Below are positions 20,344 through 29,521 of a DNA stretch of 64,000 nucleotides, piece after piece. The notes under the pieces are model-generated. The model ran no database searches and was not told the DNA's origin. It was given only the letters and a program-made list of their open reading frames with translations. This DNA comes from Campylobacter concisus (GTDB taxonomy: Bacteria > Campylobacterota > Campylobacteria > Campylobacterales > Campylobacteraceae). Location of the stretch: contig NZ_PIRM01000003.1 in the NCBI RefSeq assembly GCF_003049735.1, positions 122,961-186,960 of the forward strand, given 5' to 3'. Position 1 is the stretch's first letter; every line of letters starts with the position of its first letter. The position numbers and the translations under genes were made by a program.

Positions 20344-22440
20344 ATGAAGTTTAGTATACTTGCTTCATCACTGATCTTTAGCTCGCTGTGGGCTTTAGAT
20401 ACAAATAACAGTGATTATTCAGTTATTTTACCAACTATCGAGGTGGAAGGTATCTCTGAGCAAAATACCCTAAAAGGTTATATCGCGTATGATAGTGCGG
20501 ATATCAATAGAAATGGACTCAGTAACAAAGAGACGCCACAAACTATCGAAAATATAGATATACAAAAGAATAGAAACTACGGCACAAACGATCTCTCAAG
20601 TATCCTAGAAGGAAATGCTGGTATTGATGCAGGCTATGATATGAGAGGCGAGAGCATCAAGATAAGAGGCTTTAGTGTTGATGGTGGCGATATATATAGA
20701 GATGGTGTTAGAGACTCTGGCCAGATAAGACGCAGTACAGCAAATGTTGAGAGAGTTGAAATTTTAAAAGGACCAGCTTCGATCTTATATGGAAGAAGCG
20801 ATGGCGGTGCGGTTGTAAATCTAGTTAGTAAGAAGGCAAATTTTATGCCTGTTTATAAGCTCTCAGGAAGAGTTGGCAGCTGGAGTAGATATGGTGGTGG
20901 TATCGATATAAATCACGTAGTAAATAATCAATTAGCTGCAAGATTAACGACTGATATGGAGCGTGGAAAATCATGGAGAGATGGTATAAAATATAAAAAT
21001 TTTATGATAAGTCCAAGTATTATTGTGACAAATGATGGTGGAACGGTGAGTTTTGAGGCGCAATACACATATGATAATGCTTGGCGTGTACCTGATAGAA
21101 TGCCAACAAAAAGTGTCTATGACAAGCTTGGTATCGACTATACAAAGGGATTTTCTCATGATGGAGACTTTGTTGAAGATAAGCTTCATTTCTTCCGTAC
21201 CGAGCTAAATGCAGAGTTGGTAAAGGACATGAATTTAAAATGGGTTTTTGGTTATAGAAAAGCTAGTCAAAATTTTGACCATTATTTTAGTGGTACCATC
21301 ATGCCTGGAAATAGACTAAAGCAAAACTATGCTAAACAACAAACTGATAATGACACACTATCAAATGCTATAACACTTACAAAGGAGCTTGAATTTACAA
21401 GATTTAAGCATAATCTTACTTTTGGATATGACAACAGCGTAGAAACTCGCCATCCAAGGCTTTGGTTTGATAGTGCAAAAAATGTAACTATAAATCCATA
21501 TGCATCAAGATCAAGTTGGGGTAGTGTGGGCTATATACCACTTAATACTGATAATAAGCATAAAGCCATAAATAATGGAGTATTTTTAGAAGATCTAATA
21601 AGCTTAGACGACAAATATAGGCTACTGATTGGTGGAAGGCTTGACTTTTATAAATTTAAAACAAGAAATATTGCTGATATGACAAATAGCTACAAAGGGC
21701 ACTCTTTTAGTCCAAGAGTTGGCGTGCTTTGGGATTTTTTACCAGAGCATACCGCGTATGCTTCATACTCAAAGAGTTTTGCTCCATATGGTGGTCGCGG
21801 GAATATAGGTATAAGTATAGGCGATACAACGATGCTTGATCTAAAACCACAAAATAATGAGCAATATGAAATCGGCTTAAAAAGCACATGGGCTGATAAT
21901 AGATTTAGCTCAAACTTAGCGATATTTCAGATCGAGCATAACAATATAAGATATAGACCAGATCCTATAAATGATCCATATACTTGGGCACAGCGTGGTA
22001 AAGAGCGAAGTCGTGGTATAGAGCTAAATATCTTGGGTAAAATTTATGAAAATTTATATCTAAGAAGCTCTCTTGGATATATGAGGGCTATTATCGCAAG
22101 TGATAAATCAAATCCATTAAATGAAAGACTTAGTCTAAACAATACAACCAACTGGCAGGGCAATGTTTTTTTAAGATATGCTAAAAACGATAAATGGTAT
22201 GTCGAAAGTGGCGTAACAGGATACTCTAAGCGATATAGCTACCGCACAAGTAATGGTAGAGTCATAGACGAACATCTCCCTGGTTTTGCTAGATTTGATG
22301 CAAGTGCTGGATATAACTTTAACGAACACGCTCAAATAACACTAGCGATAAATAATATCTTAAATAAAAAATACTGGCGTTCTGATTCAAGACCTGGCGA
22401 TGAGAGATCGTTTATGCTAAATATGCACTACACTTTTTAA
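20344..22440 (+). CDS. TonB-dependent siderophore receptor
   Basis: 698 residues. Signal peptide MKFSILASSLIFSSLWA, then a TonB-box-like region (LPTIEVEG), a complete plug at about 50-165 (TPQTIENIDIQKNRNYGTND, DMRGESIKIRGFSVDGGDIY, VERVEILKGPASILYGRSD and GAVVNLVSKKA), and a 22-strand-type barrel ending in F (MLNMHYTF). The plug motifs and ILKGP match the FhuA/FhuE-type ferric-siderophore receptor family. The siderophore cannot be told. It is a single gene ending in a strong terminator. The A+T-rich leader has no Fur site that I would trust. Confidence 0.92.
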   Translation: MKFSILASSLIFSSLWALDTNNSDYSVILPTIEVEGISEQNTLKGYIAYDSADINRNGLSNKETPQTIENIDIQKNRNYGTNDLSSILEGNAGIDAGYDMRGESIKIRGFSVDGGDIYRDGVRDSGQIRRSTANVERVEILKGPASILYGRSDGGAVVNLVSKKANFMPVYKLSGRVGSWSRYGGGIDINHVVNNQLAARLTTDMERGKSWRDGIKYKNFMISPSIIVTNDGGTVSFEAQYTYDNAWRVPDRMPTKSVYDKLGIDYTKGFSHDGDFVEDKLHFFRTELNAELVKDMNLKWVFGYRKASQNFDHYFSGTIMPGNRLKQNYAKQQTDNDTLSNAITLTKELEFTRFKHNLTFGYDNSVETRHPRLWFDSAKNVTINPYASRSSWGSVGYIPLNTDNKHKAINNGVFLEDLISLDDKYRLLIGGRLDFYKFKTRNIADMTNSYKGHSFSPRVGVLWDFLPEHTAYASYSKSFAPYGGRGNIGISIGDTTMLDLKPQNNEQYEIGLKSTWADNRFSSNLAIFQIEHNNIRYRPDPINDPYTWAQRGKERSRGIELNILGKIYENLYLRSSLGYMRAIIASDKSNPLNERLSLNNTTNWQGNVFLRYAKNDKWYVESGVTGYSKRYSYRTSNGRVIDEHLPGFARFDASAGYNFNEHAQITLAINNILNKKYWRSDSRPGDERSFMLNMHYTF

Positions 22441-22449
22441 CTAAAATTT

Positions 22450-22473
22450 ACACCGCCTTCTCTTTGGCGGTGT
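22450..22473 (+). terminator. Strong hairpin terminator after the siderophore receptor
   Basis: ACACCGCC and GGCGGTGT pair perfectly over an eight-base loop and are followed by AATCTTTTGTT. Confidence 0.75.
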
Positions 22474-22504
22474 AATCTTTTGTTATGTGAAATTTGGAGA
22501 AAAT

Positions 22505-22525
22505 TAGCCACCAAAGATGGCTAAA
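22505..22525 (-). terminator. Hairpin terminator after the SurA-like gene
   Basis: TTAGCCA and TGGCTAA flank a seven-base loop just beyond the end of the reverse-strand SurA-like gene, with T-rich sequence on its exit side. Confidence 0.5.
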
Positions 22526-22532
22526 TTTGAAG

Positions 22533-23363
22533 TTATCTTAAAATTTGAATCTTTGCTTTTGCACGGAGTTTATCAAAATAATCAGCCATAAGTTTTTCTT
22601 GCTCGCCTTGATAAAGCTCGTTTATAACATTATCCTTAACATCTGCAAAGCTTGGAGTGTATGAGCCTATTTTCTCTTTTACATAAAACATATCAAAACT
22701 ATCAGCGCCTTTTAGTATTTGGGTAAATTCGCCATTATTTGTGCCAGCTATGATAGCTGCTAGTCTTGGATCTATGCTTTGATAGTCTAAACTTAGCTCT
22801 TGTGTTTGTATGCTGCTAAGTAGTGATGGACTTGTTTTTTGAGCTTCTAGTTCTTCAGGATTTTTTGCCCTATAAAGGACCACTTTAGCAGTGCTAAAGA
22901 CCTTAAATTTATCGGGATTAGCATCAAAATACATCTTTGCTTTTTGCTCATTTACATTTTTGCCAGCTTCAGCCAAGATGCTTTTATAAAGCTTTTCTTG
23001 AAGCATCTTTTTTTCTATGTTGTTTTTAAACTCCAAAAAGTCCATGCCTTGAGCTTGGATAGAGCTTCTAAACTGAGAATTTGTCATGCCATTTTGCTTT
23101 GCGATTGATTCGATTCTGTCGTTTAGCTCAAATGGTGTTACGCTAATGTTTAAATTTTTTATTTGAGCATCTTCGAGTCTATCTCTTATGAGTAAATTTA
23201 AGGCATCTTGTTCACTAGCTCTTAGCTGCTCTTTTAAGCTATAAACTTCATAAAGCGTGATTGGTTCGTTCTCTACAATAGCTGCGATACCGTTTATCAT
23301 CTGAGCCGAATATAAATTTAAAGCACTTAGCATGCCAGCAGCCAAAAAGAGCAATTTTTTCAT
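22533..23363 (-). CDS. SurA-like periplasmic chaperone/peptidyl-prolyl isomerase
   Basis: 276 residues from the ATG opening MKKLLFLAAGMLSALNLYSA, a clear signal peptide; an in-frame ATG 45 bases further upstream gives no better start. The N-terminal SurA-type domain is visible (MINGIAAIVENEPITLYEVY, then RASEQDALNLLIRDRLEDAQ and NDRIESIAKQNGM), followed by a C-terminal part with weak parvulin character. It should help outer-membrane proteins fold. It is divergent from gltX, the same arrangement I recall for Cj1289 and gltX2 in C. jejuni. Confidence 0.82.
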   Translation of the reverse strand: MKKLLFLAAGMLSALNLYSAQMINGIAAIVENEPITLYEVYSLKEQLRASEQDALNLLIRDRLEDAQIKNLNISVTPFELNDRIESIAKQNGMTNSQFRSSIQAQGMDFLEFKNNIEKKMLQEKLYKSILAEAGKNVNEQKAKMYFDANPDKFKVFSTAKVVLYRAKNPEELEAQKTSPSLLSSIQTQELSLDYQSIDPRLAAIIAGTNNGEFTQILKGADSFDMFYVKEKIGSYTPSFADVKDNVINELYQGEQEKLMADYFDKLRAKAKIQILR

Positions 23364-23433
23364 AATAAAACCTTTATTTAAGTATTTAGTAAATATAATT
23401 TTGAGCAATTATAACATAAAAATAAGGCACAAA

Positions 23434-24813
23434 ATGATAGTTACTAGATTTGCTCCGTCGCCTACTGGATACCTACATATAGGCGGACTTAGGACAGCCC
23501 TTTATAATTATTTATATGCAAGAGCTAATAATGGAAAATTTTTACTTCGCATCGAAGATACTGACTTAAAACGAAACTCAGAAGAAGCCACGCAGGCCAT
23601 AAAAGAGGCATTTGCTTGGTGCAAGCTTGATCACGATGGCGAAGTGACATATCAGTCAAAAAGATTTGATCTTTACAAAGAGTATGTTAAAAAGCTTCTT
23701 GATGAGGGTAAAGCCTATAAATGCTACATGAGCAAGGACGAACTTGAAGAGCTTAGAGCTAGCCAAGAGGCAAGAAAAGAGCGTCCAAAATATGATAATA
23801 GATATAGAGATTTTACTGGCACGCCTCCAGCTGGCATCGAGCCAGTCATCCGTATAAAAGCCCCGCTTAGCGGCGAGATCGTCATACATGATGGCATAAA
23901 AGGCGAGGTTAAATTTAAGGTTGAAGACATATTAGATGACTTCATCATCGCTAGAAGTGACGGCACACCGACTTATAACTTCACGGTCGTAATAGATGAC
24001 GCATTAATGGGCGTAACAGACGTTATCCGTGGTGATGATCACCTCTCAAATACCCCAAAACAGATCGTTCTTTACGAGGCACTTGGCTTTAAGGTTCCAA
24101 AATTTTATCACGTCGCTATGATAAACGGCGAGGATGGCAAAAAGCTTAGTAAAAGGCATGGCGCAACTGATGTTATGGAGTATAAAAAGATGGGCTACTT
24201 GCCTGAAGCGCTCTTAAATTTTCTCGTTCGTCTTGGCTGGAGCCACGGCGATGATGAGATTTTTACTATTGAGGATATGCTTAAATACTTCAATCCAAAC
24301 GATATCAACAAAAGCTCAAGCACCTACAACGCTCAAAAGCTTGACTGGCTAAATTCTCACTACATTAAGACTTTACCTTACGAGAGGCTAGCGCACGATA
24401 TGCTTGAGTTTGGCGTAGATTTTAAGGCTTTGGTAAAGGGCGAGCTACTGCTAAATTCGCTCCGTGAGAGATCAAAGACACTAATAGAAATGGCAAATAG
24501 CGCAAATGCGATCATCAACGCTCCAAAAAGCTACGATGAGAAAGCATGGGCCAAATTTATAAATGAAAATAGCAAAGAAATTTTGGCTAAATTTGCTCAA
24601 ATTTTAGACCGCGACCTTGACGCGAAGGGCTATGAGGAGCTAACTAATAAATTTTTAGAGCAAAATGGCTTAAAGCTAAAAGACCTAGCTCAGGCTCTAA
24701 GAATAGCGCTAACTGGCTCAAGCGTGAGCCCAAGCATCTTTGAAGTGCTTGAAGTAGTGGGCAGTAGCGAGACGAAAAATAGAATACAAAATTTATTAAA
24801 GGAAGAAAAATGA
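23434..24813 (+). CDS. gltX: Glutamyl-tRNA synthetase (one of two expected paralogues)
   Basis: 459 residues from ATG 23434-23436; longer frames overlap the divergent SurA-like gene. Class I signatures are [20 protein letters not shown] at the N-terminus and [20 protein letters not shown] near residue 235. Epsilonproteobacteria usually carry two GltX proteins, one of which charges tRNA-Gln with glutamate for later amidation. This locus corresponds by neighbours to C. jejuni gltX2. The stop overlaps the malic enzyme start (ATGA). Confidence 0.95.
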   Translation: MIVTRFAPSPTGYLHIGGLRTALYNYLYARANNGKFLLRIEDTDLKRNSEEATQAIKEAFAWCKLDHDGEVTYQSKRFDLYKEYVKKLLDEGKAYKCYMSKDELEELRASQEARKERPKYDNRYRDFTGTPPAGIEPVIRIKAPLSGEIVIHDGIKGEVKFKVEDILDDFIIARSDGTPTYNFTVVIDDALMGVTDVIRGDDHLSNTPKQIVLYEALGFKVPKFYHVAMINGEDGKKLSKRHGATDVMEYKKMGYLPEALLNFLVRLGWSHGDDEIFTIEDMLKYFNPNDINKSSSTYNAQKLDWLNSHYIKTLPYERLAHDMLEFGVDFKALVKGELLLNSLRERSKTLIEMANSANAIINAPKSYDEKAWAKFINENSKEILAKFAQILDRDLDAKGYEELTNKFLEQNGLKLKDLAQALRIALTGSSVSPSIFEVLEVVGSSETKNRIQNLLKEEK

Positions 24814-26063
24814 CACATGTAACTAAAGAAGAAGCATTAAACTACCATATAGGCGGTAAGATCGAGATAAAGGTAAAGACGCCTTGCGAGACCTCAAGAG
24901 ACCTTTCAATGGCCTATACACCAGGCGTTGCAGAACCTTGCAAAGAGATAGAAGCTGATAATGAACTAGCTTATAAATATACAAATAAAGCAAATCTGGT
25001 AGCTGTTATTACCGATGGCACAGCTGTTCTTGGGCTTGGCGACATCGGTGCGATCGCTGGCAAGCCAGTTATGGAAGGAAAGTCAGTTTTATTTAAAAAA
25101 TTTGCAAACGTAGATGCCTTTGACATCGAGCTAGACGAGCATGATCCAGATAAGATCGTTGAGATTTGCAAGGCCCTTGCTCCGACATTTGGTGGTATAA
25201 ATTTAGAAGATATCCGTGCTCCAAAGTGCTTTGAGATCGAGAGAAAGCTTCAAGAAGCAGTCGATATCCCAGTCATGCATGACGATCAGCACGGCACGGC
25301 GATGATAACAAGTGCTGGCATGATAAACGCGATGGAAATTTCTGGCAAAGATATATCTAAGATAAAAATCGTAGTTAGCGGCGCAGGCGCAGCTGGCATT
25401 GCATGCGCGAAGATGTATAAAGCGCTTGGTGCAAAACACATCGTGATGATAGATAGTAAAGGCGTAATTCACTCAAAAAGAATAGACCTAACGCCTGAAA
25501 AGATAGAGTTTGCACTTGAGACAGAGGATAGAACTCTAGCTGATGCGATGAGGGGTGCTGATATGTTTTTAGGTCTTTCTAAGCCTGGTGTGCTTACAAA
25601 AGAGATGGTTGCGTCAATGAATAAAGAGCCTATCATCTTTGCTTTGGCAAACCCAGTGCCTGAAATTTATCCAGAGGATGTTGAGGCTGTAAGAAGTGAC
25701 GTTATGATGGGCACAGGCAGAAGCGACTATCCTAACCAAGTAAATAATGTTTTAGGTTTCCCTTTTATCTTTAGAGGTGCGCTTGACGTTAGAGCTAAAA
25801 AGATCACTGAAAATATGAAAATGGCTGCGGCTAGAGCGCTTGCACAGCTTGCAAAAGAGCCAGTACCAGCTGAAGTTTTAAAAGCAAGTGGCGTTAGCGA
25901 GCTAAAATTTGGCAAAGAGTATATCATCCCAAAACCATTTGACAAGCGCGTATTAACAGCAGTCGCTCCAGCAGTTGCGAAAGCTGCAGTTGAAGATGGC
26001 GTAGCGAGAGTAAAAGATTTTGATGTTGAGGCTTATAGAGCCAAACTTGCAAAAGGATTTTAA
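24810..26063 (+). CDS. Malic enzyme (malate to pyruvate and CO2)
   Basis: 417 residues, the short form without a phosphotransacetylase domain. Family marks: [66 protein letters not shown] (metal binding), a Rossmann segment [20 protein letters not shown], and [12 protein letters not shown]. It supplies pyruvate and reduced NAD(P) from malate. It is coupled to gltX and followed by a hairpin terminator. Confidence 0.95.
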   Translation: MTHVTKEEALNYHIGGKIEIKVKTPCETSRDLSMAYTPGVAEPCKEIEADNELAYKYTNKANLVAVITDGTAVLGLGDIGAIAGKPVMEGKSVLFKKFANVDAFDIELDEHDPDKIVEICKALAPTFGGINLEDIRAPKCFEIERKLQEAVDIPVMHDDQHGTAMITSAGMINAMEISGKDISKIKIVVSGAGAAGIACAKMYKALGAKHIVMIDSKGVIHSKRIDLTPEKIEFALETEDRTLADAMRGADMFLGLSKPGVLTKEMVASMNKEPIIFALANPVPEIYPEDVEAVRSDVMMGTGRSDYPNQVNNVLGFPFIFRGALDVRAKKITENMKMAAARALAQLAKEPVPAEVLKASGVSELKFGKEYIIPKPFDKRVLTAVAPAVAKAAVEDGVARVKDFDVEAYRAKLAKGF

Positions 26064-26065
26064 AA

Positions 26066-26088
26066 TTTAGCCCAATTTTTGGGCTAAA
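26066..26088 (+). terminator. Hairpin terminator after the malic enzyme
   Basis: TTTAGCCC and GGGCTAAA pair perfectly over AATTTTT. The following ACTCTTTTGG is moderately T-rich. Confidence 0.65.
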
Positions 26089-26146
26089 CTCTTTTGGCAT
26101 TTTGTAAAGATAAACCCTGTAAAAATAGTAAATTTAAGGATAAAAA

Positions 26147-26773
26147 ATGCAAAACGTGAAGCTCATCTCGCACCCACTGATCGAGCATAAATTAACCATT
26201 CTACGTGATAAAAATACCCAGCCTTTTCAGTTTCGCATGCTAGTTGATGAGATCAGTTATCTTATGATCTTTGAGGCGACTAGAAATTTAAAGGTAAAAG
26301 ATGTAAAAGTCCAAACACCAGTTGCGGTGGCAGATGCAAAGAGGCTTACTACAAAGGTGATGATATGCCCTATTTTAAGGGCTGCGCTTGGTATGCTTGA
26401 TAGCGTTTTTACCATCATTCCAGATGCGAGCGTGGGCTTTTTGGGCTTTCAGCGAAACGAAGAGACAGCACAGGCTGAGTTCTTCTACGCAAAGCTTCCA
26501 AAAGATGCAAAAGAGCGCATGGCGATCATCATCGATCCTATGTTTGCGACTGGTGGCACAGCGATAGATGCGGTTAAGTTCTTGCGTGAAAAGGGTGTTA
26601 AAGAGATCAAATTTATCTCTATCATCGCTGCTCCTGAGGGGCTAAAGAGATTTAGCGAAATTTACCCAGATGTCGAGGTCTATACGGCATCGATTGATGA
26701 GAAGCTAAATGAGAAAAACTATATCGTCCCAGGTCTTGGTGACGCTGGCGATAGAGTTTTTAACACGCTTTAA
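26147..26773 (+). CDS. upp: Uracil phosphoribosyltransferase
   Basis: 208 residues. It salvages uracil with PRPP to UMP. Characteristic segments are LISHPLIEHKLTILRDKNTQ, MICPILRAALGMLDSV, the PRPP loop IIIDPMFATGGTAIDAVKFL, and the C-terminal YIVPGLGDAGDRVFNT. The length is normal. A good AAGGA site precedes the start. The TTG of the barnase-like gene begins nine bases after its stop codon. Confidence 0.97.
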   Translation: MQNVKLISHPLIEHKLTILRDKNTQPFQFRMLVDEISYLMIFEATRNLKVKDVKVQTPVAVADAKRLTTKVMICPILRAALGMLDSVFTIIPDASVGFLGFQRNEETAQAEFFYAKLPKDAKERMAIIIDPMFATGGTAIDAVKFLREKGVKEIKFISIIAAPEGLKRFSEIYPDVEVYTASIDEKLNEKNYIVPGLGDAGDRVFNTL

Positions 26774-26782
26774 GGGCTAAAT

Positions 26783-27289
26783 TTGAATAAAAGACTTTTG
26801 CCAGCCTTAGTTGCCTTCGTCATTGCTATTATTGTTGGCACTTTCTTTTTCTCAAATAATGGTAGTGAGGCAAATAAAAACGCTCAGATTTTACTTGAGC
26901 AGCTAAACAAAGAGGGACAAAAGAGCCAGAGCCTTGCAGAAAATGGCTCATACACCTCAAAAGATGAGCTCGCACTTTATATCTATAAATTTAACAAACT
27001 GCCAAAGAATTTCATAACCAAAAAAGAGGCACTTGATCTTGGCTGGGACGCAAAAAGCGGAAATTTATGGCAGATAAGCGGCGGCAAAAGCATCGGCGGG
27101 GATAGGTTTTCAAACAGAGAAAAGAAGCTACCTGAAGCTGATGGCAGAAAGTGGTTTGAGTGCGATGTAAATTACAATGGCGGCAGGCGCGGCGCTGAGA
27201 GAATTTTATACTCAAACGACGGACTTATCTACTACACGCCCGATCACTACGAGCATTTTTACCTGCTTTATGAAAAGAGGATGCAATGA
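26783..27289 (+). CDS. Barnase-like secreted or membrane-anchored ribonuclease
   Basis: 168 residues from a TTG start. Residues 6-23 form a hydrophobic segment (signal peptide or anchor). Residues 55-168 are a barnase/RNase N1-T1 domain: YTSKDELALYIYKFNKLPKN aligns with the barnase start, and WFECDVNYNGGRRGAERILY with its active region. The catalytic residues of barnase Glu73, Arg83, Arg87 and His102 correspond to Glu126, Arg136, Arg140 and His155 (in TPDHYEHFY), all kept. It cleaves single-stranded RNA in the known family. The next gene, overlapping by four bases (ATGA), is its barstar-type inhibitor. Confidence 0.9.
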   Translation: MNKRLLPALVAFVIAIIVGTFFFSNNGSEANKNAQILLEQLNKEGQKSQSLAENGSYTSKDELALYIYKFNKLPKNFITKKEALDLGWDAKSGNLWQISGGKSIGGDRFSNREKKLPEADGRKWFECDVNYNGGRRGAERILYSNDGLIYYTPDHYEHFYLLYEKRMQ

Positions 27290-27558
27290 AAATCGTGATC
27301 TTAGATGCCAAAAAGATGCTCGAAAAAGAAAAAATGCATGAGTATTTTGCCAAGAAATTTGACCTGCCAGAGTACTACGGCAAAAATTTAGACGCGCTCT
27401 TTGACTGCCTTTGCGAGATAAATGAACCAACGCTTATAAAGCTAAAAAATGAAAGTGCTTTGGATAGTGACACAAAAGAGAGCTTGGCTCAGTTATTTTG
27501 CGATGTTTGCAGCGAAAACGAGATGGTTAAATTTGAGCTTGTAAAAGATGAAAAATGA
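27286..27558 (+). CDS. Barstar-like ribonuclease inhibitor
   Basis: 90 residues. LPEYYGKNLDALFDCL (residues 27-42) is the signature helix of barstar, which plugs the barnase active site. Tyr30, Tyr31, Asp36 and Asp40 match barstar Tyr29, Tyr30, Asp35 and Asp39; Phe39 stands in for Trp38. It has no signal sequence, so it would act in the cytoplasm to protect the producer. It overlaps both neighbours by four bases, a tight toxin-antidote arrangement. Confidence 0.9.
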   Translation: MKIVILDAKKMLEKEKMHEYFAKKFDLPEYYGKNLDALFDCLCEINEPTLIKLKNESALDSDTKESLAQLFCDVCSENEMVKFELVKDEK

Positions 27559-28235
27559 TATTTGGAAAGATTGATTATCTAAATTTACTCCCATTTCACG
27601 TATTTTTAAAATCAGCCCCACTAAGCTCTCAGATAAAAAAGGCGATCGAGTTTAAAAAGGGTGTGCCAAGCAAGCTAAATAGGGCGCTAAATGCCAGAAA
27701 AATCGATGCTGCGGTGATCTCAAGCATAGCTAGCAAAAAGGCAAATTTAAAGAAGCTAAATTTTGGAATAGTCGCCAAAAAAGATGTAAAAAGCGTGCTT
27801 GTGCGCAAAAACTCAGTCCCAAAACCAGATCCTGCCTCAGCTAGCTCAAACGCCCTAGCCAAGGTGCTTCGTCTAAATGGCGAAGTGATCATAGGCGACA
27901 GGGCGCTAAAGGCATACTTAAGAGAGGGCAAAGAGTGCTTTTACGACCTTGGTAAAATTTGGCACGAAAAGACAAATTTGCCATTTGTTTTTGGCAGATT
28001 TTCATATGTAAAAAATGGCTCATTTTATAAAAGATTGGTCGCAAAATTTTTACAAAAAAATGTAAAAATTCCAAACTATATCTTAGCCCAGTATGCTAAA
28101 AGTCGCGACATAAGCGAGCAAGATATCAAGTGGTATTTGAAATTTATAAGCTACAAAATAGGCCCAAAAGAGCAAAAATCACTCAGAAAATTTTTTAAAG
28201 AAAATAGATTATTAAAAGCAGCAAAAAAGAATTAA
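27555..28235 (+). CDS. mqnA: MqnA-like protein, chorismate dehydratase of the futalosine menaquinone pathway
   Basis: 226 residues. MFGKIDYLNLLPFHVF-like opening (here MIFGKIDYLNLLPFHVFLKS), LNRALNARKIDAAVISSIAS, SVLVRKNS, LNGEVIIGDRALKAYL and DLGKIWHEKTNLPFVFGRFS are typical of MqnA/MqnD-type periplasmic-binding-fold enzymes. MqnA converts chorismate to 3-enolpyruvylbenzoate for menaquinone, the quinone reduced by formate dehydrogenase. It is the last gene of the upp-barnase-barstar-mqnA run and overlaps barstar by four bases. Confidence 0.87.
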   Translation: MIFGKIDYLNLLPFHVFLKSAPLSSQIKKAIEFKKGVPSKLNRALNARKIDAAVISSIASKKANLKKLNFGIVAKKDVKSVLVRKNSVPKPDPASASSNALAKVLRLNGEVIIGDRALKAYLREGKECFYDLGKIWHEKTNLPFVFGRFSYVKNGSFYKRLVAKFLQKNVKIPNYILAQYAKSRDISEQDIKWYLKFISYKIGPKEQKSLRKFFKENRLLKAAKKN

Positions 28236-28278
28236 ATTTTTATAGCTTCTTAGCAGATGCCAAGAAGCTATAAAATTT
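28235..28278. terminator. Bidirectional hairpin terminator between mqnA and the decayed membrane gene
   Basis: AAATTTTTATAGCTTCTT and its near-complement AAGAAGCTATAAAATTT enclose AGCAGATGCC. The T-rich flank on either side suits termination of the forward mqnA operon and of the reverse-strand gene that meets it. Confidence 0.7.
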
Positions 28279-28760
28279 AGTGGTGCATATGCATATTAGT
28301 TGAGTTATCATCACTCATATTTTGCATCATCATCTTGTGATGATCATGCATCGGCATATCTGCAGGCATGTTCATTGGCATATTCATCTGCATATCCATC
28401 GCGCTATTTTCGGCCTTGTAGCCAGTTATAGTAGGATCAACCATGCCAAATATCATCGCGACGTGTCCTACGATCAAAAAGAAGATGAGCAGGCAAAAGT
28501 GAAGCTTTAGTTTTGCTCTTTCGCTTGCGTTTTTATAGATCAAATTTAGCTCTAAAAGCGCGATGCCAAGAAGTGGGATGACGCCGATTAGATATGAGTA
28601 GATAGCGATGACATTTGCATATCCGCGCCATTTTATACTTGGATAAATTTTGCTATAAAGTAGATCACAAGAGCTGTAAAATAGACCCCAAACACTATAC
28701 CAACAAATTTACATATTGATAGCCAGAATAGTTAAAAACGCCAAAAATAGCTACAAAATT
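28277..28760 (-). pseudogene. Decayed four-helix membrane protein with a Met/His-rich tail
   Basis: On the reverse strand the pieces IFLNFVAIFGVFNYSGYQYV, YSVWGLFYSSCDLLYSKIYP and YANVIAIYSYLIGVIPLLGI follow one another but need a frameshift near 28710, with stops at the joins. They then run without a break into LKLHFCLLIFFLIVGHVAMI. The tail (about 45 residues to the stop at 28277-28279) is packed with Met and His (MDMQMNMPMNMP, MHDHHKMMMQNM, MHMHH), a composition seen in copper-binding proteins. The last 88 codons could be translated from an internal ATG at 28541-28543, but the complete protein cannot be made. I do not recognise the family. Confidence 0.55.
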
Positions 28761-28807
28761 TAAGAAGATATAAATCTACTCCTAGCCAGGCTAAGAGTAG
28801 ATTTAAG

Positions 28808-29521
28808 CTAGTCTTTAAACTCGTGTGAGATGACTGGAGAAAATTCTTCCCAATGAAGCTTTGTTTTAAATGTTGGCATCTTGCTTTGAAATGGCTCTTT
28901 TTTAAGTGCCGCCATAGCGACACTATCGCCTTTTGGCTTAGCCGGTGCTTCTACGTTTAGTATAGAGCGTTCAAGGTCGATGAAATCTTTTAAAATAATA
29001 GTATATGATTTAAAAAAATTTGCCTCTTTGTGAGCCAAAAGTAGCGAGCCAAACTCGTCTACAAATAAATTTAAGGTTTCAGAAAATAGCTTATTGCTAA
29101 TATTTTTTGCATCATCAAACTCATCTTTTAAAAATGTAGCCATCGCTAAAAATATAAATCCAACGTAGTCCTCGCTATCTTTGCAAAGCTCGCTATCACG
29201 TCTATATGGGCTTAGTTTTAAACATTCAATAACCCTAAGCCTAGCTGCTCCGTTATCTCTGCCCTCTTCATAAAATGAAGCGCTTAAGGGGATATTTGTA
29301 AAGCCAAAAAGAACGTCATTTTGTTCTTTTGAAAATTCTTCAAAGCTAAATTTATCTAAATTTTTAAACGCAGCATCACTATCCTCGCTTAAAGGATTTG
29401 CGCTTAAGTATCTTAACTGCTCTTTCCACCTTGAAAATTTCTCATCATTTGTGTAAAAAAACATAGGATATGCTAGAAATTCGTAAAAATATGATCTTGC
29501 TTTTATGATGTTTTTATCCAT
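28808..29521 (-). CDS. TorD/DmsD-family chaperone, probably for formate dehydrogenase
   Basis: 237 residues, all-helical. KARSYFYEFLAYPMFF at the N-terminus, NDVLFGFTNIPLSASFYEEG (the family's P-x-x-S-x-Y-x-x-G-like site) and LFVDEFGSLLLAHKEANFFK in the C-terminal half fit the TorD family, which guards Tat-exported molybdoenzymes until the cofactor is inserted. It overlaps the upstream ferredoxin-type gene by eight bases. The nearby Tat-exported FdhA makes formate dehydrogenase the likely client; that is inference from context. Confidence 0.75.
   Translation of the reverse strand: MDKNIIKARSYFYEFLAYPMFFYTNDEKFSRWKEQLRYLSANPLSEDSDAAFKNLDKFSFEEFSKEQNDVLFGFTNIPLSASFYEEGRDNGAARLRVIECLKLSPYRRDSELCKDSEDYVGFIFLAMATFLKDEFDDAKNISNKLFSETLNLFVDEFGSLLLAHKEANFFKSYTIILKDFIDLERSILNVEAPAKPKGDSVAMAALKKEPFQSKMPTFKTKLHWEEFSPVISHEFKD

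Noticed and set aside
23332..23433. Longer N-terminus of GltX
   Set aside because: It would overlap the divergent SurA-like gene, and the class I signature normally begins within a few residues of the start, as it does from 23434.
28732..28923. 63-residue frame on the reverse strand overlapping the TorD-like gene
   Set aside because: It overlaps the TorD-like gene out of frame and its end is part of the decayed membrane gene; not an independent gene.
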